Notes: generated from the letters alone by a model not told the origin. Counted from the first letter of the stretch, positions 46,104 through 59,215 are shown. The stretch is 64,000 bases of DNA from Branchinecta lynchi (GCA_023053575.1 JAKZAP010000020.1:17045998-17109997), one strand, 5' to 3'. Translations and numbers: made by a program.

Positions 46104-46463
46104 ATGACGTCAAACTTTACGTCACGCTTGTATAGAATCTCGATTTTATCGACAACTAAATCTAGTTGGAATGCTATAGACAGGCCCGTATCCAGGAATT
46201 TATTTCGGGGTGGGGTGGGGTGGGTGGACCCCCTGGATACGGCCCTGGCTATAGAGGTAGCCTTAGGTAGCAACGAATTGGAAGACAGTCGTATAGAAGT
46301 ACGCAGAGTGCTCCCAGTCGTGATATCTTCAATTATGATGTGGCTAAGATCTGCCAGGACACTAAATGGCGTCGCCAAAGCGGAAACCGAAGGGCTGCTC
46401 ACTGACTGTTTCGGTGGTGTACACCCAGATACAGGGACTATATACACCTTGCGACAGAAGTGA
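46104..46463 (+). other. Unrecognised 119-codon open frame ending near a splice-like GTGAGT
   Basis: The frame MTSNFTSRLY... runs to TLRQK and stops inside 'cgacagaagtgagtag', where a GTGAGT donor could end an exon. I recognise no domain. Residues about 27-50 come from the 67-bp MITE and its target duplication (75 bp, 25 codons), so the insert does not break the frame. The part after the MITE (ELEDSRIEVRRVLPVVISS) looks less repetitive than its surroundings. It does not fit the next part of UPF0489. It may be a chance frame or an exon of another gene. Confidence 0.25.
46181..46247. mobile_element. Shortest family D MITE, 67 bp, perfect 8-bp target duplication
   Basis: Starts 'caggcccgtatccagg' and ends 'cctggatacggccctg', flanked by identical gctataga at 46,173-46,180 and 46,248-46,255. 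The perfect duplication defines the ends and supports hAT-type mobilisation. The interior is only 'aatttatttcggggtgggg' and G-rich sequence. Confidence 0.9.
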
Positions 46464-47104
46464 GTAGCCCCTCAGCGGGAACGTGTGCGTCGCTTGGGAA
46501 GATTTTTCATATTTCCTGGGTGCTTAGTTAAAAGGAATGAGAACGAAGGTTTCGACAGAATATCGCATGCGGGGGAATGATCTTTTTTTGCCACTTAAAT
46601 TTGTTTGTAAACCCTCCTCCTGTCAGTGAACGAAGTATAGCAGCTATATAGTTACTCTTCAAAATTTCTTTAAAATCTTTACTTCCTTACTTCTTCTGTT
46701 TTAACTAATTTATTTTATCTGTTCTTAACAAAAATGTTTTTGGGTACCTACTTGGATATGTATGTGATGATGTAACTTATACAGGGACATGTGTGAAAAT
46801 CAGTGAGGTGTCGTGAGAAATAAAACAGAAAAAGTTTAGAGATCTAGGGCTATAGTTGTCGAAAGCTCCGGGTTTAAATCCCGTTGTAGGATTATTTTTT
46901 ATTTGTCAGTTCACTGCTACTAAAGTATTACGTAGTTTCAGTAAAATTTAAAATATTATAAAATTATAGGGTGACTCTACCGTGGTGCTTGGTGGTGTTC
47001 TTGATCCAGGCGATATTTTAGATTTTCGGTATTTACCGAACCTTCGGTTTCTTGTTTTTTTTTTTATATATTAATATTCGAGAATAAAGCTGAAACTGAA
47101 CCCC

Positions 47105-47165
47105 GTAATTCATTTCTGACCCTCCGGTTTTAAAAGTGGAGCATAAAAGAAATATGAAAATAAAG
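47105..47165 (+). repeat. Short dispersed repeat, copy 2
   Basis: 'aattcatttctgaccctccg' then 'ttttaaaagtggagcata' matches 18,850-18,925. Confidence 0.4.
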
Positions 47166-47208
47166 TCACAGAGCACATTTTCCTAGAATTAATCGTCAGT
47201 GAAATAAA

Positions 47209-49673
47209 AACAAGAGCTAGAAGCTGGTATGGCACTTGCAAGGCTGGTTCAGAGGATGAAATATAAGAATCTGCCTTTTTGTGGGTGTGTTCTGATCATT
47301 TGTGAGCAAAACCGTTGAGATAAGAATGATCATGGACCCTTGGAAATCATGAAGATGTATCGTGTGGTCAAAAGTATTTTATTTTTGCAACTTGGATGTA
47401 GTGATGCGCACTTTAAAGGCGCTAGAAATTCATAAGCAAAACCCTTGAGCAAAAACGATCATAGCTCCTTGGGAATCATTAATATATCGTTTTATCAAAA
47501 GTATTTTTTACGCTTTTCGGTTTAGATACGCACTTTAAGGGTGCTAGAGATATTTATTTAAAGCAAAACCCTTGTGGCACGAACGATCATGGGCCAAAAT
47601 GCATCGTTTGGTCTAAAGTACTTTTTGAGTTGCGCACTTTAAGGGAGCTAGAAATTCTTTTGGAAGCAAAACCCTTGAGGCAAACATGATCATTACCTCG
47701 GGAGGATCATGAAAATGTATAGTTCGCTTAAAGGAGTTATATCATAAGTATTCTAGCCCTTGCAACATCTAGACCCCCCACCCACCCAAGACCCAAGACG
47801 AAGCCACGACACGATCCGACCGCTGGGACATATAGCGGTGCGGGTCGGAAGCCCCCAACATCGGGAGGATGGAATCATAGTTTGACTTTGGATCTAACAA
47901 AATGTTTTTATTGTAGCATGCATATGGAAAATTTGTAGAAAAATTAAACTAATTATATGCACTATCGATTTCTTTGAGTATTTTTTTTCTGTTTGTGTGG
48001 CACTTGCCCTTCGGCCAAGTGCCATATAGCGATCGCAATTTCTGTCCGTCGGTCGTTCGGTCTGTCGGTCGTTCGGTCTGTCGGTCCGGGTTTTGCTAGT
48101 TCGGGACTAGCTAGTACTATAAAACTTGGCAGGCATATCAGGGACCCCAAATAATTAAGTTGCAAATAGTCATTTCCCCGATCCGACCATCGTTGGGGGA
48201 GTGGAGGGAGGGGGAATCCGGAATCTTGAGGAATTTATAACTTTTGAACGGGTGAACGGATAGCAATGACATTTGATATTTGGAGAGATGTCGTGACTCA
48301 GACGACCTACTTAAAATCTGGACCGGATCCGGTGACTTTGGGGGAGCTGGAGGGGGGAACCGGAAATCTTGGGAAACACTTAGAGTGGAGGGATCGGGAC
48401 AAAACTTGGTGGGAAGAACAAGCACAAGTCCTAGATACATCATTGACATAACCGGACTGGATTCGGGCACTGTGGGGGGAGTTGAGGGGGGGGGGATTCG
48501 GTGATCCCGCGAGTTCGGTACTAGGATGATGAAATTTTGTAGGCTTATCAGGGACCCGAACAGACTGCCTTCAGAATAGTCGTTTCCCCGATCCGACCAT
48601 CGTAGGGGGAGTGGAGGGATGGGGAATCCAGAAATTAGTAACATGCATAACTTTGGAAAGGGTAATCAGACGTGCATGAAACTTGACAAGTGTCAAGAAC
48701 AAGTGGCTCAGATGTTTCTTTTCAAATCCGGACCGGATACGATACCTGGGGGGAGGGGATGGAAGGGGGCACCGGAAATCTTCTGAAAGGCTCAGATTCG
48801 AGGGATCGACATTGAACTTGGTGGGAAGAACAAGCTTAAACCCTAGATAAGTTACTGGCAAAACAGGACTGTATAGTGTCACGTTGGGGGAGTTGGAGGG
48901 GGTTTACCGGAATTCTGGTGATCTCGAGTTATGGTACTTCCAGATGTGCTAGGTCCATGAAACTTATTTTAAGAATTCTACCATATTGACTTGAAAATAG
49001 TCCCTTCCCCGATCCGATCATCGTGGGGGGAGTAGAGGGGTGGGGAATCGGAATATAGTGACATTCACAACTTTGGAATGGGTGATCGGACGTGCATGAA
49101 ACTTGGTAAGTATTACGAACAAGTGTCTTGGATGTTCAGTTCCAAGTCTGGACCGGATCTGATCACTGGGAAGGGGGGAGCTGGAGGGGGCACCGGAAAT
49201 CTCGTGAATAGCTTAAAGTCGAAGCATCGGTGTTGGACTTGGTTGGAAGAGCAAGCGTAAACCCTAGATGCATTCCTGACAAAACAGGACCGGGTCGTGT
49301 CACGTTGGGGGAAGTGGAGGGGGTTTCCCGGAATTCTGGAGATCTCGAGCTAGGGTGCTTCCAGATGTGCTAGGACCATGAAACTTGGTAGGCCAATTAG
49401 GGACTCTAACATATTGACTTGAAAATATCCCCTTCCCTGATCCGACCATCGCTGGGGCAGTAGAGGGAATGGGGAATCCGGAATCAGGTGGTATTCCTAA
49501 CTTACGAACGGGTGATTGGACATGCATGAAACTTGACAAGTGTCAAGAACGAGTGTCTCAAATGTTCAGTTTCAGGTCCGGTGTGGATCTCATCACTGGG
49601 GGGGGGGGGGATGCAGGAGCACAGACATGCTAACTGTTCCTATAATTGCCATATCAGCTTTCAGCTCTTGTTT
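47209..49673 (+). mobile_element. Family B element with terminal inverted repeats, full copy
   Basis: The left end 'aaacaagagctagaagctgg' then 'tatggca' is the complement of the right end 'tgccatatcagctttcagct' then 'cttgttt'. Inside are about four ~115-bp units with 'gcaaaaccctt' and 'gcgcactttaa' (47,290-47,760), the hairpin 'tggcacttgcccttcgg...caagtgcca' (47,999), and four ~420-bp units anchored by 'gatccga(c/t)catcg' at 48,180, 48,590, 49,013 and 49,440. It is 2.46 kb, non-coding. Confidence 0.75.
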
Positions 49674-50179
49674 CTTGTTGATTCCCGTAAGTCCAAAGAA
49701 TTAAGGATGTAAACTAGATCACAATAAATAAACGCCGTAAATTATACTAACCTTCGTTATGGTGGTTTCTTGAAGATTCTGAAATTGAGCTAAATAACAT
49801 CAGCTTCCGAGACCAAAAAATGTCAAACTGGCCGATGATTTCTTCTTCCGACATATGTAAACGTCCACATGGTGATATACTTAGTTGTTTTAATCCTCTT
49901 ACACGCCATTCGATCTTCTCGAAGGTTCTAGTAATCTTTTGACCAGCGCCGGGAGATCAGTGAATAGTTAATTAGAAATTGATTGGTGTTTAGGAGTGAA
50001 TTGTGTTCAAGTAATTTGTGGATAACGTTGGCTACCCTGAGGATTTTGAGGAAAACAAAGGTAACAGTGTTTTCGAAATCCAACCCATCGAAAAATGATG
50101 GTGTCTCCCACCGTCTCGGTCCACATGAATCAAAGACTTTAAAAGTTTTTTTTTTTTTTACTTTGCGGTTAAGAGTAGT

Positions 50180-51172
50180 ACTTTAGAGAATGGTCGGATT
50201 TTGGAAGTGACGATTTCTTAGCCAATCACTAATTTTCCAACCAAATTTTATCGTCCTACAGTACATCTGGAAGTACAACTTGCGATCATTGGAATTCCAG
50301 ACCACCCCTCCCCTCGTAACTTCCCCCACAGTGCCCGGGTCCAATCCGGTAATGTATGTGATTTATCTAGAGTATTTGTTTGTTATTCCCACCAAGTTCT
50401 ATCCCGTCTCTCCAGTCCACTTGGGTCACGTATCTGGATATAAAAAAGAACACTCAGAGACATGTCTTCTGTTCAGTTGTTAAATTTCACTGGAATCCGA
50501 TCACCTGTCCCAAGTTACACATGACTCAATATCCAAAATTCCCCCTCCCTCGTCTCCCCCCACGATGATCTGATCAAGTAAAGTTGTATCTCCAAGTCAG
50601 TTTGATGGGGTCCCTGATATGCCTGCCAAGTTTCGTCGTGAAAATCCCCAAGACCGCCATCACCGGAATCCCGAGACCCCCCCCCCCCTCCACTCCGACC
50701 CCCAAATGTCCGGATCCGGCCTAATTTTGCAAACGATTCATCTAGAGCAGATGCTTGTTCTTACCAGCAAGTTTCACTCCGATCCCTGCATTCTAACCTT
50801 TTCTCGAGATTTCCGGTCTCTCCCCCCCCCCCCAACTCCTCCACACCTTTCGAATCTGGCCCGGACTTCAAGTGGGAAATCAGAGATATGTCATCTGTTC
50901 AGTTCTTAAATTTCATTCCAATCCAATCACCCGTTCGAAAGCTACGCACTACTAAATTTTCTTGATTCCCCCTCCTTCCACCCCCCACAAATGGTCGGAT
51001 TGTGAAACTCATTATTTCCAAGTTAGTTTGGTCAGGTCCCTCACATGCCTGCCAAGTTTCATCGTCTTAGCATATCTTGAAGTACCCTAACTCGCGATAC
51101 TGACCGACAGACCGACCGACGGAAAAGTGATCGGTTTATAGCACATGGTCGGAAGGCAAGTGCCATATAAAC
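50180..51172 (-). repeat. Family B, inverted copy
   Basis: C-rich complement of the family B unit, for example 'cctgccaagtttcatcgtct' near 51,048, ending in 'gacagaccgaccgac' and the hairpin head 'agcacatggtcggaaggcaa...gtgcca' near 51,145-51,166. Confidence 0.75.
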
Positions 51173-53236
51173 TGGTAACGCAGGTCAGGAGTACGATGAG
51201 CTCAGTGGTTGATGATTTACTACCTACCATTGCACATTGAACGCTGAATCTCTCCGCTAGGGTATAGTTGGCATGATCTTGGCTTGTATAACAGGTGCTT
51301 GCCATATATGAAATAGCACTCATGGTCTTTACAGTTCCTGGCAACCTGAGGCCTGCTCATGGCTAGTCACTAGTAAATGCATAAATGCAGATTCTGGGGT
51401 GGGGATGTCTGGGGTGGGGATACATTGTTCCCTAGATTTCGGAGGGGCACACAATCTTCTATCTTCATACTATTTTTTGCACTTCATAGGTAGGTTCAAA
51501 GCAATTGCAAGTAATAGGTTCAAATGCTTCAAAGCAATGGCGCTCCTTAAAGGTATATTTGAAAATTACTTTAACTTTACCCCCAAAAGATTGATTAAAT
51601 AGATATTACGTAAAGATAGATGTCACAACCCTGGTTTATTTGTCTGAAAAACGGAAAGCGTAATTACATTTTAATTCTGGGTAATGAACATGGGATGGGG
51701 CCCAAAATTGATCTTTGTCTTACTTTGGCTAATTTGGCTTATCAGGGCTTACTGAAATGGAGCGTCTGCAGAAATGAACATTACGTTCGTATCTGGCGGC
51801 ATTTCACAGCTAACCGTTAGAGGCAATTTTAGGGCAATTTTAGGCCCGCGTCCAAGGTTTATTTCTGAGACCCAAAATTTAAATACTAATTTTTGGGTAA
51901 ATAATTTAATTTTCAAATACAGATGGAGAAACTCGTGTCCTTCTGAAATCTTTTGGGGATACCCCCTCCAGTTGAAGCCTCTGGAGATAGATTAGCTTGG
52001 CTAATTCATTTGTTTGAGAAGAAATACACGGAGCAAAATCGAGTTTTCCTCTTTTTCTCGTCCAGTAAACAATTCTTAACATTCCTCAAATACTAGCCTT
52101 AGAGTCGTTGGTTAGTTTATCACCAAGTTAGTCTCATAATCTCAATGAAGAACCAATGCTTGGCAATGATACATATAACGCGCACACAAGCGGTCACACA
52201 TGTTGGATGCAGAGAAGATAAATTCGCTCGAATCCCTTGTTCTCGATCCGCTCAGAACATCTTAAGCACTATGTCTGTCTGCCAGGCCAGCAGATTTATA
52301 AAGACCATTTCTCAGTTTCTCTCATCCTTGTCTATGGTATTTTTCATCTGATTAGGTCCCATCTGGCAGGCAGCAAAGTGCAGAGATAAGTGTTGCTGGG
52401 ACGAGAGTTATTCTTTTCGGTGAAAGATGAGAATATCTGTGATGTTTGGGGTAGCCTTTTTAAGCCGGGGTATTTGCATTTGGTTTCCTTTCGGGAGGCC
52501 CGTTACAATTATGTTAGCTTTCATGTAGGCTAATTCTAAGCTTCTTAAAGTTTAAATGAAAAGCCAGCTTATTTTTGTAACTTGTTTCTGAATTGTTTTG
52601 ATTCTGTTGAGGGTTTATACTTTTTGGCTCTTGTTGTGGCTTGAGGATATGGATGGCGTCCCGACAAAACCACATTCACACTTAAATGACAGTGTTTCTT
52701 GCTAAGATTGCCTAAGATGTTCCAAGACAGTTGACTACTTTAAAACCCAGCTAGCTTAAAGGAAATGACACAAGGCTCCGGCTGATTATAGCCTCTTTCC
52801 ATGTCCTTTGCCTTAGATCAAACTTGCCAAAATTTGCATAACTGGTCTTCGGACCAATCAGCTTCTCTGAAACAATGATCTGGAGCCTGATACGTCAAGT
52901 AAAGAAAACAAACTTGGCAAGCGTGACCACCAGTGTGATGCTAACAGAGGAGATAGGATACATTTTTGAAGTTTGGAATCTCGGGAACGAGAATGGATGG
53001 AATTACTACGGAAGTGTAATAAATTAATCTCATAAGTACGGCGTGTCCTTTAAGACCAAGCAATTGAGATTCCAAGCAATTGAGATTCATCGAGGACGCA
53101 GTATTTCCTTGTGCAAAGTCGTGAACGACAAAAATTCAAAGACGCTTCGTGCTTGAATGCAAAATAGTTTTAGAAGAGTCCCAGACATAGCAGCCTAGCA
53201 ACTTTGTTTATTGACAGCAGGCAATTTGGTGATGTT

Positions 53237-53699
53237 GAACGTGTCCGAAAGCTTTTTGGTGCTGTAAATGCTGCATTAATGCTGCATTTTCTTTCTTTGT
53301 TTTGTCCGAAAGCTGTTACCTTTTTTTCTTCTGACACTTCTAGAATACCAAAATTTAAGTCAGGAAGAAGAAGAAGAAAAAAGAATTAGCTTCGTTTCCT
53401 TTCTTCGTTGGCAATTATCGCCAGTTCTCTTAGAATTTGGAATGTTTGAAGAATTTTCAGTTGTCTTTTTGAATTTGTTATGTTTGCCGCCGAAATCACT
53501 GAGAAAATCGCCATACTCCCCAGTTTCTTCTTGAAAATTCAGCATAAAATTTAGCATTATTGCCGAATTTTTCCACGAATTTTATGCTGAATTAATGCTG
53601 CATTAATTGAGCGAAAATGTAAGTCCGAAACCGAAATGCTGCATAAAATGCTGAACTAATTCAGTATTTTTGTTCGTTTCGGAGCTTTCGGACACGTTC
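53237..53699. mobile_element. MITE with GAACGTGTCCGAAAGCT ends
   Basis: gaacgtgtccgaaagct (53,237-53,253) is exactly complemented by agctttcggacacgttc (53,683-53,699). The interior has repeated 'atgctgcattaatgctgcat' words on both sides. It is 463 bp with no transposase. Confidence 0.75.
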
Positions 53700-55150
53700 G
53701 TTATTGATCCTAAGTATTCGAGATTACATAGAGATAGCAGAAGTTTAGATTTTCCCACAAATAAAAAATTGTTTTGCGGGAATAGCGGAGCAATGGACAA
53801 ACTCATTCTTAGATTAGATTTTTAGATTATAGTATATGGGATTTATTGGAAAAACATACTAAGAACTACAAAACCCTCCAGAAGTTTACACTTGTTAAGA
53901 GGTTTAACAAACCTCCTTTGACAGATTAACCTACAACACTATAATAGAGAGAGAAATAAGAAAAAAGAGAGGAAGAGAAAAGAAAAAAATAAACAAACTT
54001 ATAGACTTACTCGGTTCCTGGTCAAACACCCAACAAAAAAAAACTATACACTCCAAAATCCCATCTCCAAAGACAAACAAAACCAAATAAGTAAATAAAA
54101 TATAGATGATTAAATAAACATAACGTTTTGTAAGCCTGTTTAACCGAACACGGCGAATACGCGATTCTTAAATATGTTCGTATTTCAGCCCTGCGCCATG
54201 AACATTTAAAGGGTTGGGGTTGGGGGCATTACCAGTTGCAAGCGCTAGCAATAAATCGTTAATTTCACGGGGCCAGTATTGGTATCATAATTAAAATTAA
54301 GATTAGAAAAATAGTGGGTATCTGAGATTCAAGAGCTATTTCTCACAAAGTCGATAGCGTAGGCAAGATTTCGTTTACATCTTCATCAACACTGTGTAAA
54401 TGATAAGAAACTTATTTTCTGAATACATAATTTGTAGTAGGAGTTGTGCTGTGATAAGTTCAAGCATTTAACATTGTTTGTGTCTTTAATTTTCTGTTTG
54501 CAGTTTATTATTATGTTTTTATGGTACGAGATTTTTAAAAATAAGGGAATGTTGAGATCGCAATTGTAAGTATAACGTCTTTTGTTGTCTTAACCTCAGT
54601 TATCTGTCTCATCACTTTGGGGGAATAAAAATCATTTATTGTAACTATATGTGTTGTCGGCTCGGTAGTTATTCTTTTTGGAAAGATGAGAATATTTTTT
54701 TGGGTTTGGTTAGGTTTTACTAGGTACTTGCGTTTGTTTTTTTATGATGGATTTTACTGCAGGCTATTTTTTCCGTCAGTCTGTTCGAAGAAAATAAAAA
54801 TTGTAAATGTTTATCTTGGTGGTTCCTCGGAAATATTGCTATCTTATTTTTATTTGTATATATCTACAATGTTTCAGATTCGATTTCAGATATCGGCTCA
54901 AAATTCACTATATTTCTTGCTTCCCGCAGATTACACAGGTTACTATTAAAAACTATCACCAAATATGGAAGAATATGCGAAAACATAACACATGATGTGC
55001 AGTAATAAATATGTACGATATATTTTGTTACCGAAAAGAAAGATGAAATTGTAAAACGAGTAAGCGAGATTTTTCATGTATTGACATTTGAAGTTAATAT
55101 ATTAGTATTTTCTAGTGAGTTTTCTCTGCTAAGCTAAAAATATCTATTTT
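53700..55150. other. AT-rich stretch, nothing recognised
   Basis: AT-rich with A tracts at 53,950-54,060. Small open frames (for example 54,686-54,949) are hydrophobic and Phe/Tyr-rich, as expected of AT-rich chance frames. Confidence 0.5.
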
Positions 55151-55378
55151 CCTATTTTTTCCGGATTCCCCCTCCCTCCACTCCCCTCCAGATGGTCGAT
55201 CGAGGAAGCGACAATTTCTAATTTAATCTGGTCCAGTTTCTGATACGCCTGCCAAGTTTCACCGTCCTAGCTTATCTGGAAGTGCCCGAACTAGCAAAAC
55301 CAGGACCGACAGACCGACTGACGGACAGAAATTACAATCGCTATATGGCACTTGGCCGAAGGGCAAGTGCCATAAAAA
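55150..55378 (-). repeat. Family B, short inverted fragment with perfect hairpin head
   Basis: 'gattccccctccctccactc', 'cgcctgccaagtttcaccgt' and the head tggcacttggccgaagggca...agtgcca at 55,348-55,374, whose 9-bp arms TGGCACTTG/CAAGTGCCA pair perfectly. Confidence 0.75.
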
Positions 55379-55379
55379 G

Positions 55380-55735
55380 AACACTCAGAGACAAGTTCTG
55401 TCTGAAGTTGATTCGAGAGAGGTTCGATGTAGGGGTGAAGAGACATCCCTGGTCCGCGTATGAGAATTATTTTTCACCGGCCAAATAGTTCTCCCGGAAT
55501 CCGGCCAAACCAGAAAATTTGCTAAAAATAACAGTTTAGTCTGTAGTTGAGCCATTTGGCCGTAATTTTCAACAGAACACCACTACGGTATCATTTATGT
55601 TTATTTTCAGACGGCTGATCATTGATAAATAGTAAAATGTTGAAGGAGTTTGACGAAGACCAGATCTCTCGGATCAAAATGTCCAATATCTATTACATTT
55701 TTGAGATCCCATCGAAACCTGTCTTGTTCGTAAAG
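55380..55735 (+). repeat. Family A repeat, 3' part (copy A10)
   Basis: From 'aagttgattcgagagaggtt' through 'ttttgagatcccatcgaaac' to 'gtcttgttcg'. The family A head is missing and family B lies directly upstream, a second A-B junction besides 34,452. Confidence 0.65.
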
Positions 55736-55994
55736 AGAGAATGATAAAAAAAATTAACGAAGATAGTTATGTTAGAGCTCGCTCTCATTAGAAACATATC
55801 AGCGGAGTATTCTAACTTACAATCACGAATGACGACCATTGAGTCACAAAAGTAAAAAAAAATAACTGAAAGGAATGCCAGTCAATTCTAGTAGAAACCC
55901 GACTAACGTAAAAAATAGGGCCACGTAAATTAATCGGTCTATTCCAACAATAATGCCCGGTTTGATGTTTGTTCGAGAATTCCGGCCTTTGTGA

Positions 55995-56180
55995 ATAAAT
56001 ATTCCTTCAGCCCAAGCTGACTGCGAATCATATTCGGCAGTGCAGAACGGATACGTCAGCTGAACTTTATTAGAGCTTTTTTCATTCGAACTTGAGCAGC
56101 TTTGAGCCTGAATAGGACCCTTGCCAAGAAGGGCGAAATATAGCTCTAATAAAATTCAGCTAACGTATCCGTTTTGCATT
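55995..56180. mobile_element. Family C foldback element
   Basis: Left arm 'cagaacggatacgtcagctg' then 'aactttattagagct'; right arm 'agctctaataaaattcagct' then 'aacgtatccgttttgca'. The loop has 'gcctgaataggacccttgcc' and 'aagaagggcgaaata'. Confidence 0.7.
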
Positions 56181-56242
56181 GCCAATTTTTTGTGTATTCT
56201 TTTATCCATATTAATATTTATGCGAGTTAAGATCCCCAGCCG

Positions 56243-56415
56243 CAGGTCCGGATCCAGGAATTTTTGTTTGTTTGGGGGGGGGGGGGGCGGACCTACTCAC
56301 AAGTAAGACAAAAACATAAATCGGAGTTTAAAGCATGTAAAAAAATGATTATTTTCGTGTATGTTTTTTTTTTGGGGGGGAGGGGTGAACCCCGAACACC
56401 CTGGATACTCTGCCG
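56243..56415. mobile_element. Family D MITE, diverged
   Basis: 'caggtccggatccaggaatt' with a G tract, then 'agacaaaaacataaatcgga', a second G tract and 'accctggatactctg'. The target duplication is not recognisable. Confidence 0.6.
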
Positions 56416-57889
56416 AGCAGGATCTGTGGTCACACAAAATGGGCTTGAATCCCATTCTTGCATCGCGCAGATTCCCCTACGCAAAGCTTTTTTTTCCGCT
56501 CGCGTGTTTGACAGCTGACGGTCTGATCTCACCGACCACCTCCTCAGCCTTTGCTTTGAGATGGTCGTCTGCGCCTTCGACCAACGGGGCGAAACACCCC
56601 AGCAAATTCCCTCCTACCTTGCGGCCGTGTTTCCGAATCAGTCTGAGCTTTGATGTATGATATGTTGTTTTCCATTATTACCGTGGTCTCGCAATTTAAC
56701 GTGCATTTTACGGTGGGAGAGCGGGGACGGCCGCCTACGTGCTATCGGGTTACGAGGCAAAAACTTGAGCTTTTTGTCCCACCATTCTTTCTGGGGAAAG
56801 TTGATTGAGAACAGGCCTTGGTCGAGGTTGATTGTGTGGATCATTTTTAGAATTTCTGGCCAAAAAAAAATATCCAGAGCTGCTCCGGCCCAGTTCTTAA
56901 TTGTCTTAAGATTTTGTGCTTTTGAAATTAGGGGAAAGACGTCGATTTGAGAATAAAAAAAATACTTTTCAATCGTCTCCGAGTCTGTGTTTGTTTGTGG
57001 TGGGGGGGGGGGGGTAGGGTTCGTAATAAATGTTTTCTTATAAGTCGTTTCGGTGGAAATTCCATTACCTTTATAAACTTTATGAACCTGTCTTGAAAAT
57101 GAGGAAGTCCCGGTGCATCGGATACGGCTTACTAGTTATAGACCTACGACCACCCCCACCCGCCCCCTAACGCTCGGCTAGAAAATTTAAGTTATTTCTA
57201 CCGAATCTCTCAAAATTCTTACAGAACCGTAGAAACTAGAATTTAGCCTTATATATTTAAACTATTTAAAAGAGAGGATTATGTACAAAGAGTAACACTA
57301 AAGGGCAGCAGGAAAGATGAATAGCCAGCTACTAGGCGTCTTTTTTGCGAAGCCCACTTGGACAATATATTGCCGGGCACGACTGCAGTAGCAGCTTCTA
57401 TTGTTGTACCCAAGATCAAATGAAATCGAGCGCCGCAGGTGAAAATTTTATATAAGCCATTTTTTTTTTTCTGTAGGCTAGAGTTTAACTGCTTCTCATA
57501 CAAATTCTATCTTTACCGTTAAACACTAAGATCCTAAGAATTTCCAGAAATCGAATGGAGCGACGTCCCGGCAGCACATCAGTAGTCAATTATCCGATGA
57601 TCATATAAAGTGAGCGCCGCCGGCGAAATTTTTTAAAGTTCGCTTTTTCCTGCAAAAATTTAACTATTGGTGCTAGGTGCTAGCTTTTAATGTTTCTCAA
57701 ATACCGATCTTAAAACTGGCTTAAACCCCCAGTTACTGACGCAACCTTCCACAAAATAGAGAATATTACGAAAAAGCGCCCCATGCAAATTTTTCGAAAC
57801 ATTTATGATTAGAGCGTGTTTTTGGGATCCAAAATAAAAGTAAGAACTAACGAGGAAATCATAGATCAGTCCTTTTGTCTGTGACTACT

Positions 57890-58460
57890 GCTTCACTCGA
57901 CCTCTTCGAGGCTCCTGACCTCTTTGAATACCGAATCCCGGCAATTGTACCGAATATATCACCGATTTCCAGTTCTTATACCGGATAAATTTAGACCGAT
58001 AGCCTATTCGGGATTCTATATAACTACCGAATCCCGTTATTATACCGAATAGTTTGGGTATCGAAAAACTTTCGAATAATTCGGTATAATTTCGTCGAAA
58101 CTGGAACAAGAGTTGGGATTCGTGGTAACTACCGAATCCTGAAAATGATACCGAATCCCAATCATGATACAGAATAACTTTGGACCGACAGCCTATTCGG
58201 GTTTGTGTGTAACCACAGAATCTCCATAAATATACCGAACAATTCTGGCATAATAAATTACCAAATAATTTCAGCAAATTTGCTCACCGAATTCCTGATA
58301 ACTACCGAGTCCTGGCAATTGTACCGAATCCCGATCATTATACCGAATAGATCTGTACCGATAGCCTATTTGGGATTCTGTATAACCACCGAATCCCCAG
58401 TAAATATACTGAATAGTTCTAGTATCGAAAAAATACCGAGCAATTTTAGAAATCTTCAAA
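57890..58460. repeat. ~180-bp tandem repeat of TACCGAATCCCG units
   Basis: 'accga(t/c)agcctatt(c/t)ggg' recurs at about 57,990, 58,184 and 58,356, with 'ataccgaatcccg' and 'gataactaccga' words between, giving about three degenerate units. The frames over it are repetitive (Ile/Tyr/Gly-rich) and not credible genes. Confidence 0.65.
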
Positions 58461-58529
58461 AGTTAGAGAATCTCAAAATGTTAGAGATGAGATATTAGAG
58501 TAAACATGCATGCTGAATTCATATCTTTT

Positions 58530-59215
58530 ATTTTTACTTTACATTTATGATGCGCATATTAAGGGGGCTATGAATTCATTTGTCAGCGGAACCCTTAAGG
58601 CAGAAATGATCATGGGCCCTTGATTGGAGATTATGAAAATGTATGTTTTGGTCAAAAGTATTTTTTTTCACTTTGCGGTTAAGATGCGCACTTTAAAAAA
58701 TGATCCCCATGGTCGTATCTGGGTAGTGACTATTTCTAAGTCAATCTTGTCGGATCTGTACTGTGCCAGCCAAGTTTCATCGTAGCCTATTAGTACATCT
58801 GGAATTATCTTAACTCACGATCACGAGAGTTCAAGATCCACCCCTCCCCCTCCGACTCCCCCACAGTGCCCGGACCCGGTCCAGTTCCGTCAACGATGTA
58901 TCTGTGGCTAGTGCTTGTTCTTCCACCAAGTTCCATCCCGAGCCCCCCCCCCCCCCAACTCCCCAAGGTCACCGGATGCGGTCCGGACTTGAAATGGGAC
59001 TTCTGAGACATGAGATCTTTCCAGATATCTAGTTTCGTTCTGATCCAACGACCCGTTCGAAAGTCGTGCATACCTTAAGACTTCGGATTCCCCCTCCCTC
59101 CACTCCCACCAAGATGGTCGGATCGGGGAAACGACTATTCTTAAGTAAATCTGGTTGGGTCCCCGATAAGCCTGGCAAGTTTCATCGTCCTAGCACATCT
59201 GGACGTACCTTAAGC
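58530..59215 (-). repeat. Family B, inverted copy with ~115-bp units
   Basis: 58,545-58,700 holds the 'gatgcgca(c/t)(a/t)tta' and 'aacccttaaggcagaaatga' module also found at 47,290-47,760. It is followed by C-rich complements of the 420-bp unit to 'cctggcaagtttcatcgtcc' near 59,190. Confidence 0.65.

Noticed and set aside
46850..46905. tRNA-like B-box (gggtttaaatccc)
   Set aside because: No matching A-box, acceptor stem or cloverleaf could be built; TTTAAAT departs from TTCRAAT.
56435..56465. Second B-box-like word (gggcttgaatccc)
   Set aside because: It also lacks an A-box and acceptor stem; it is likely chance palindromy.
57885..58277. 130-codon frame
   Set aside because: It follows the ~180-bp tandem repeat; periodic peptide, no family resemblance.
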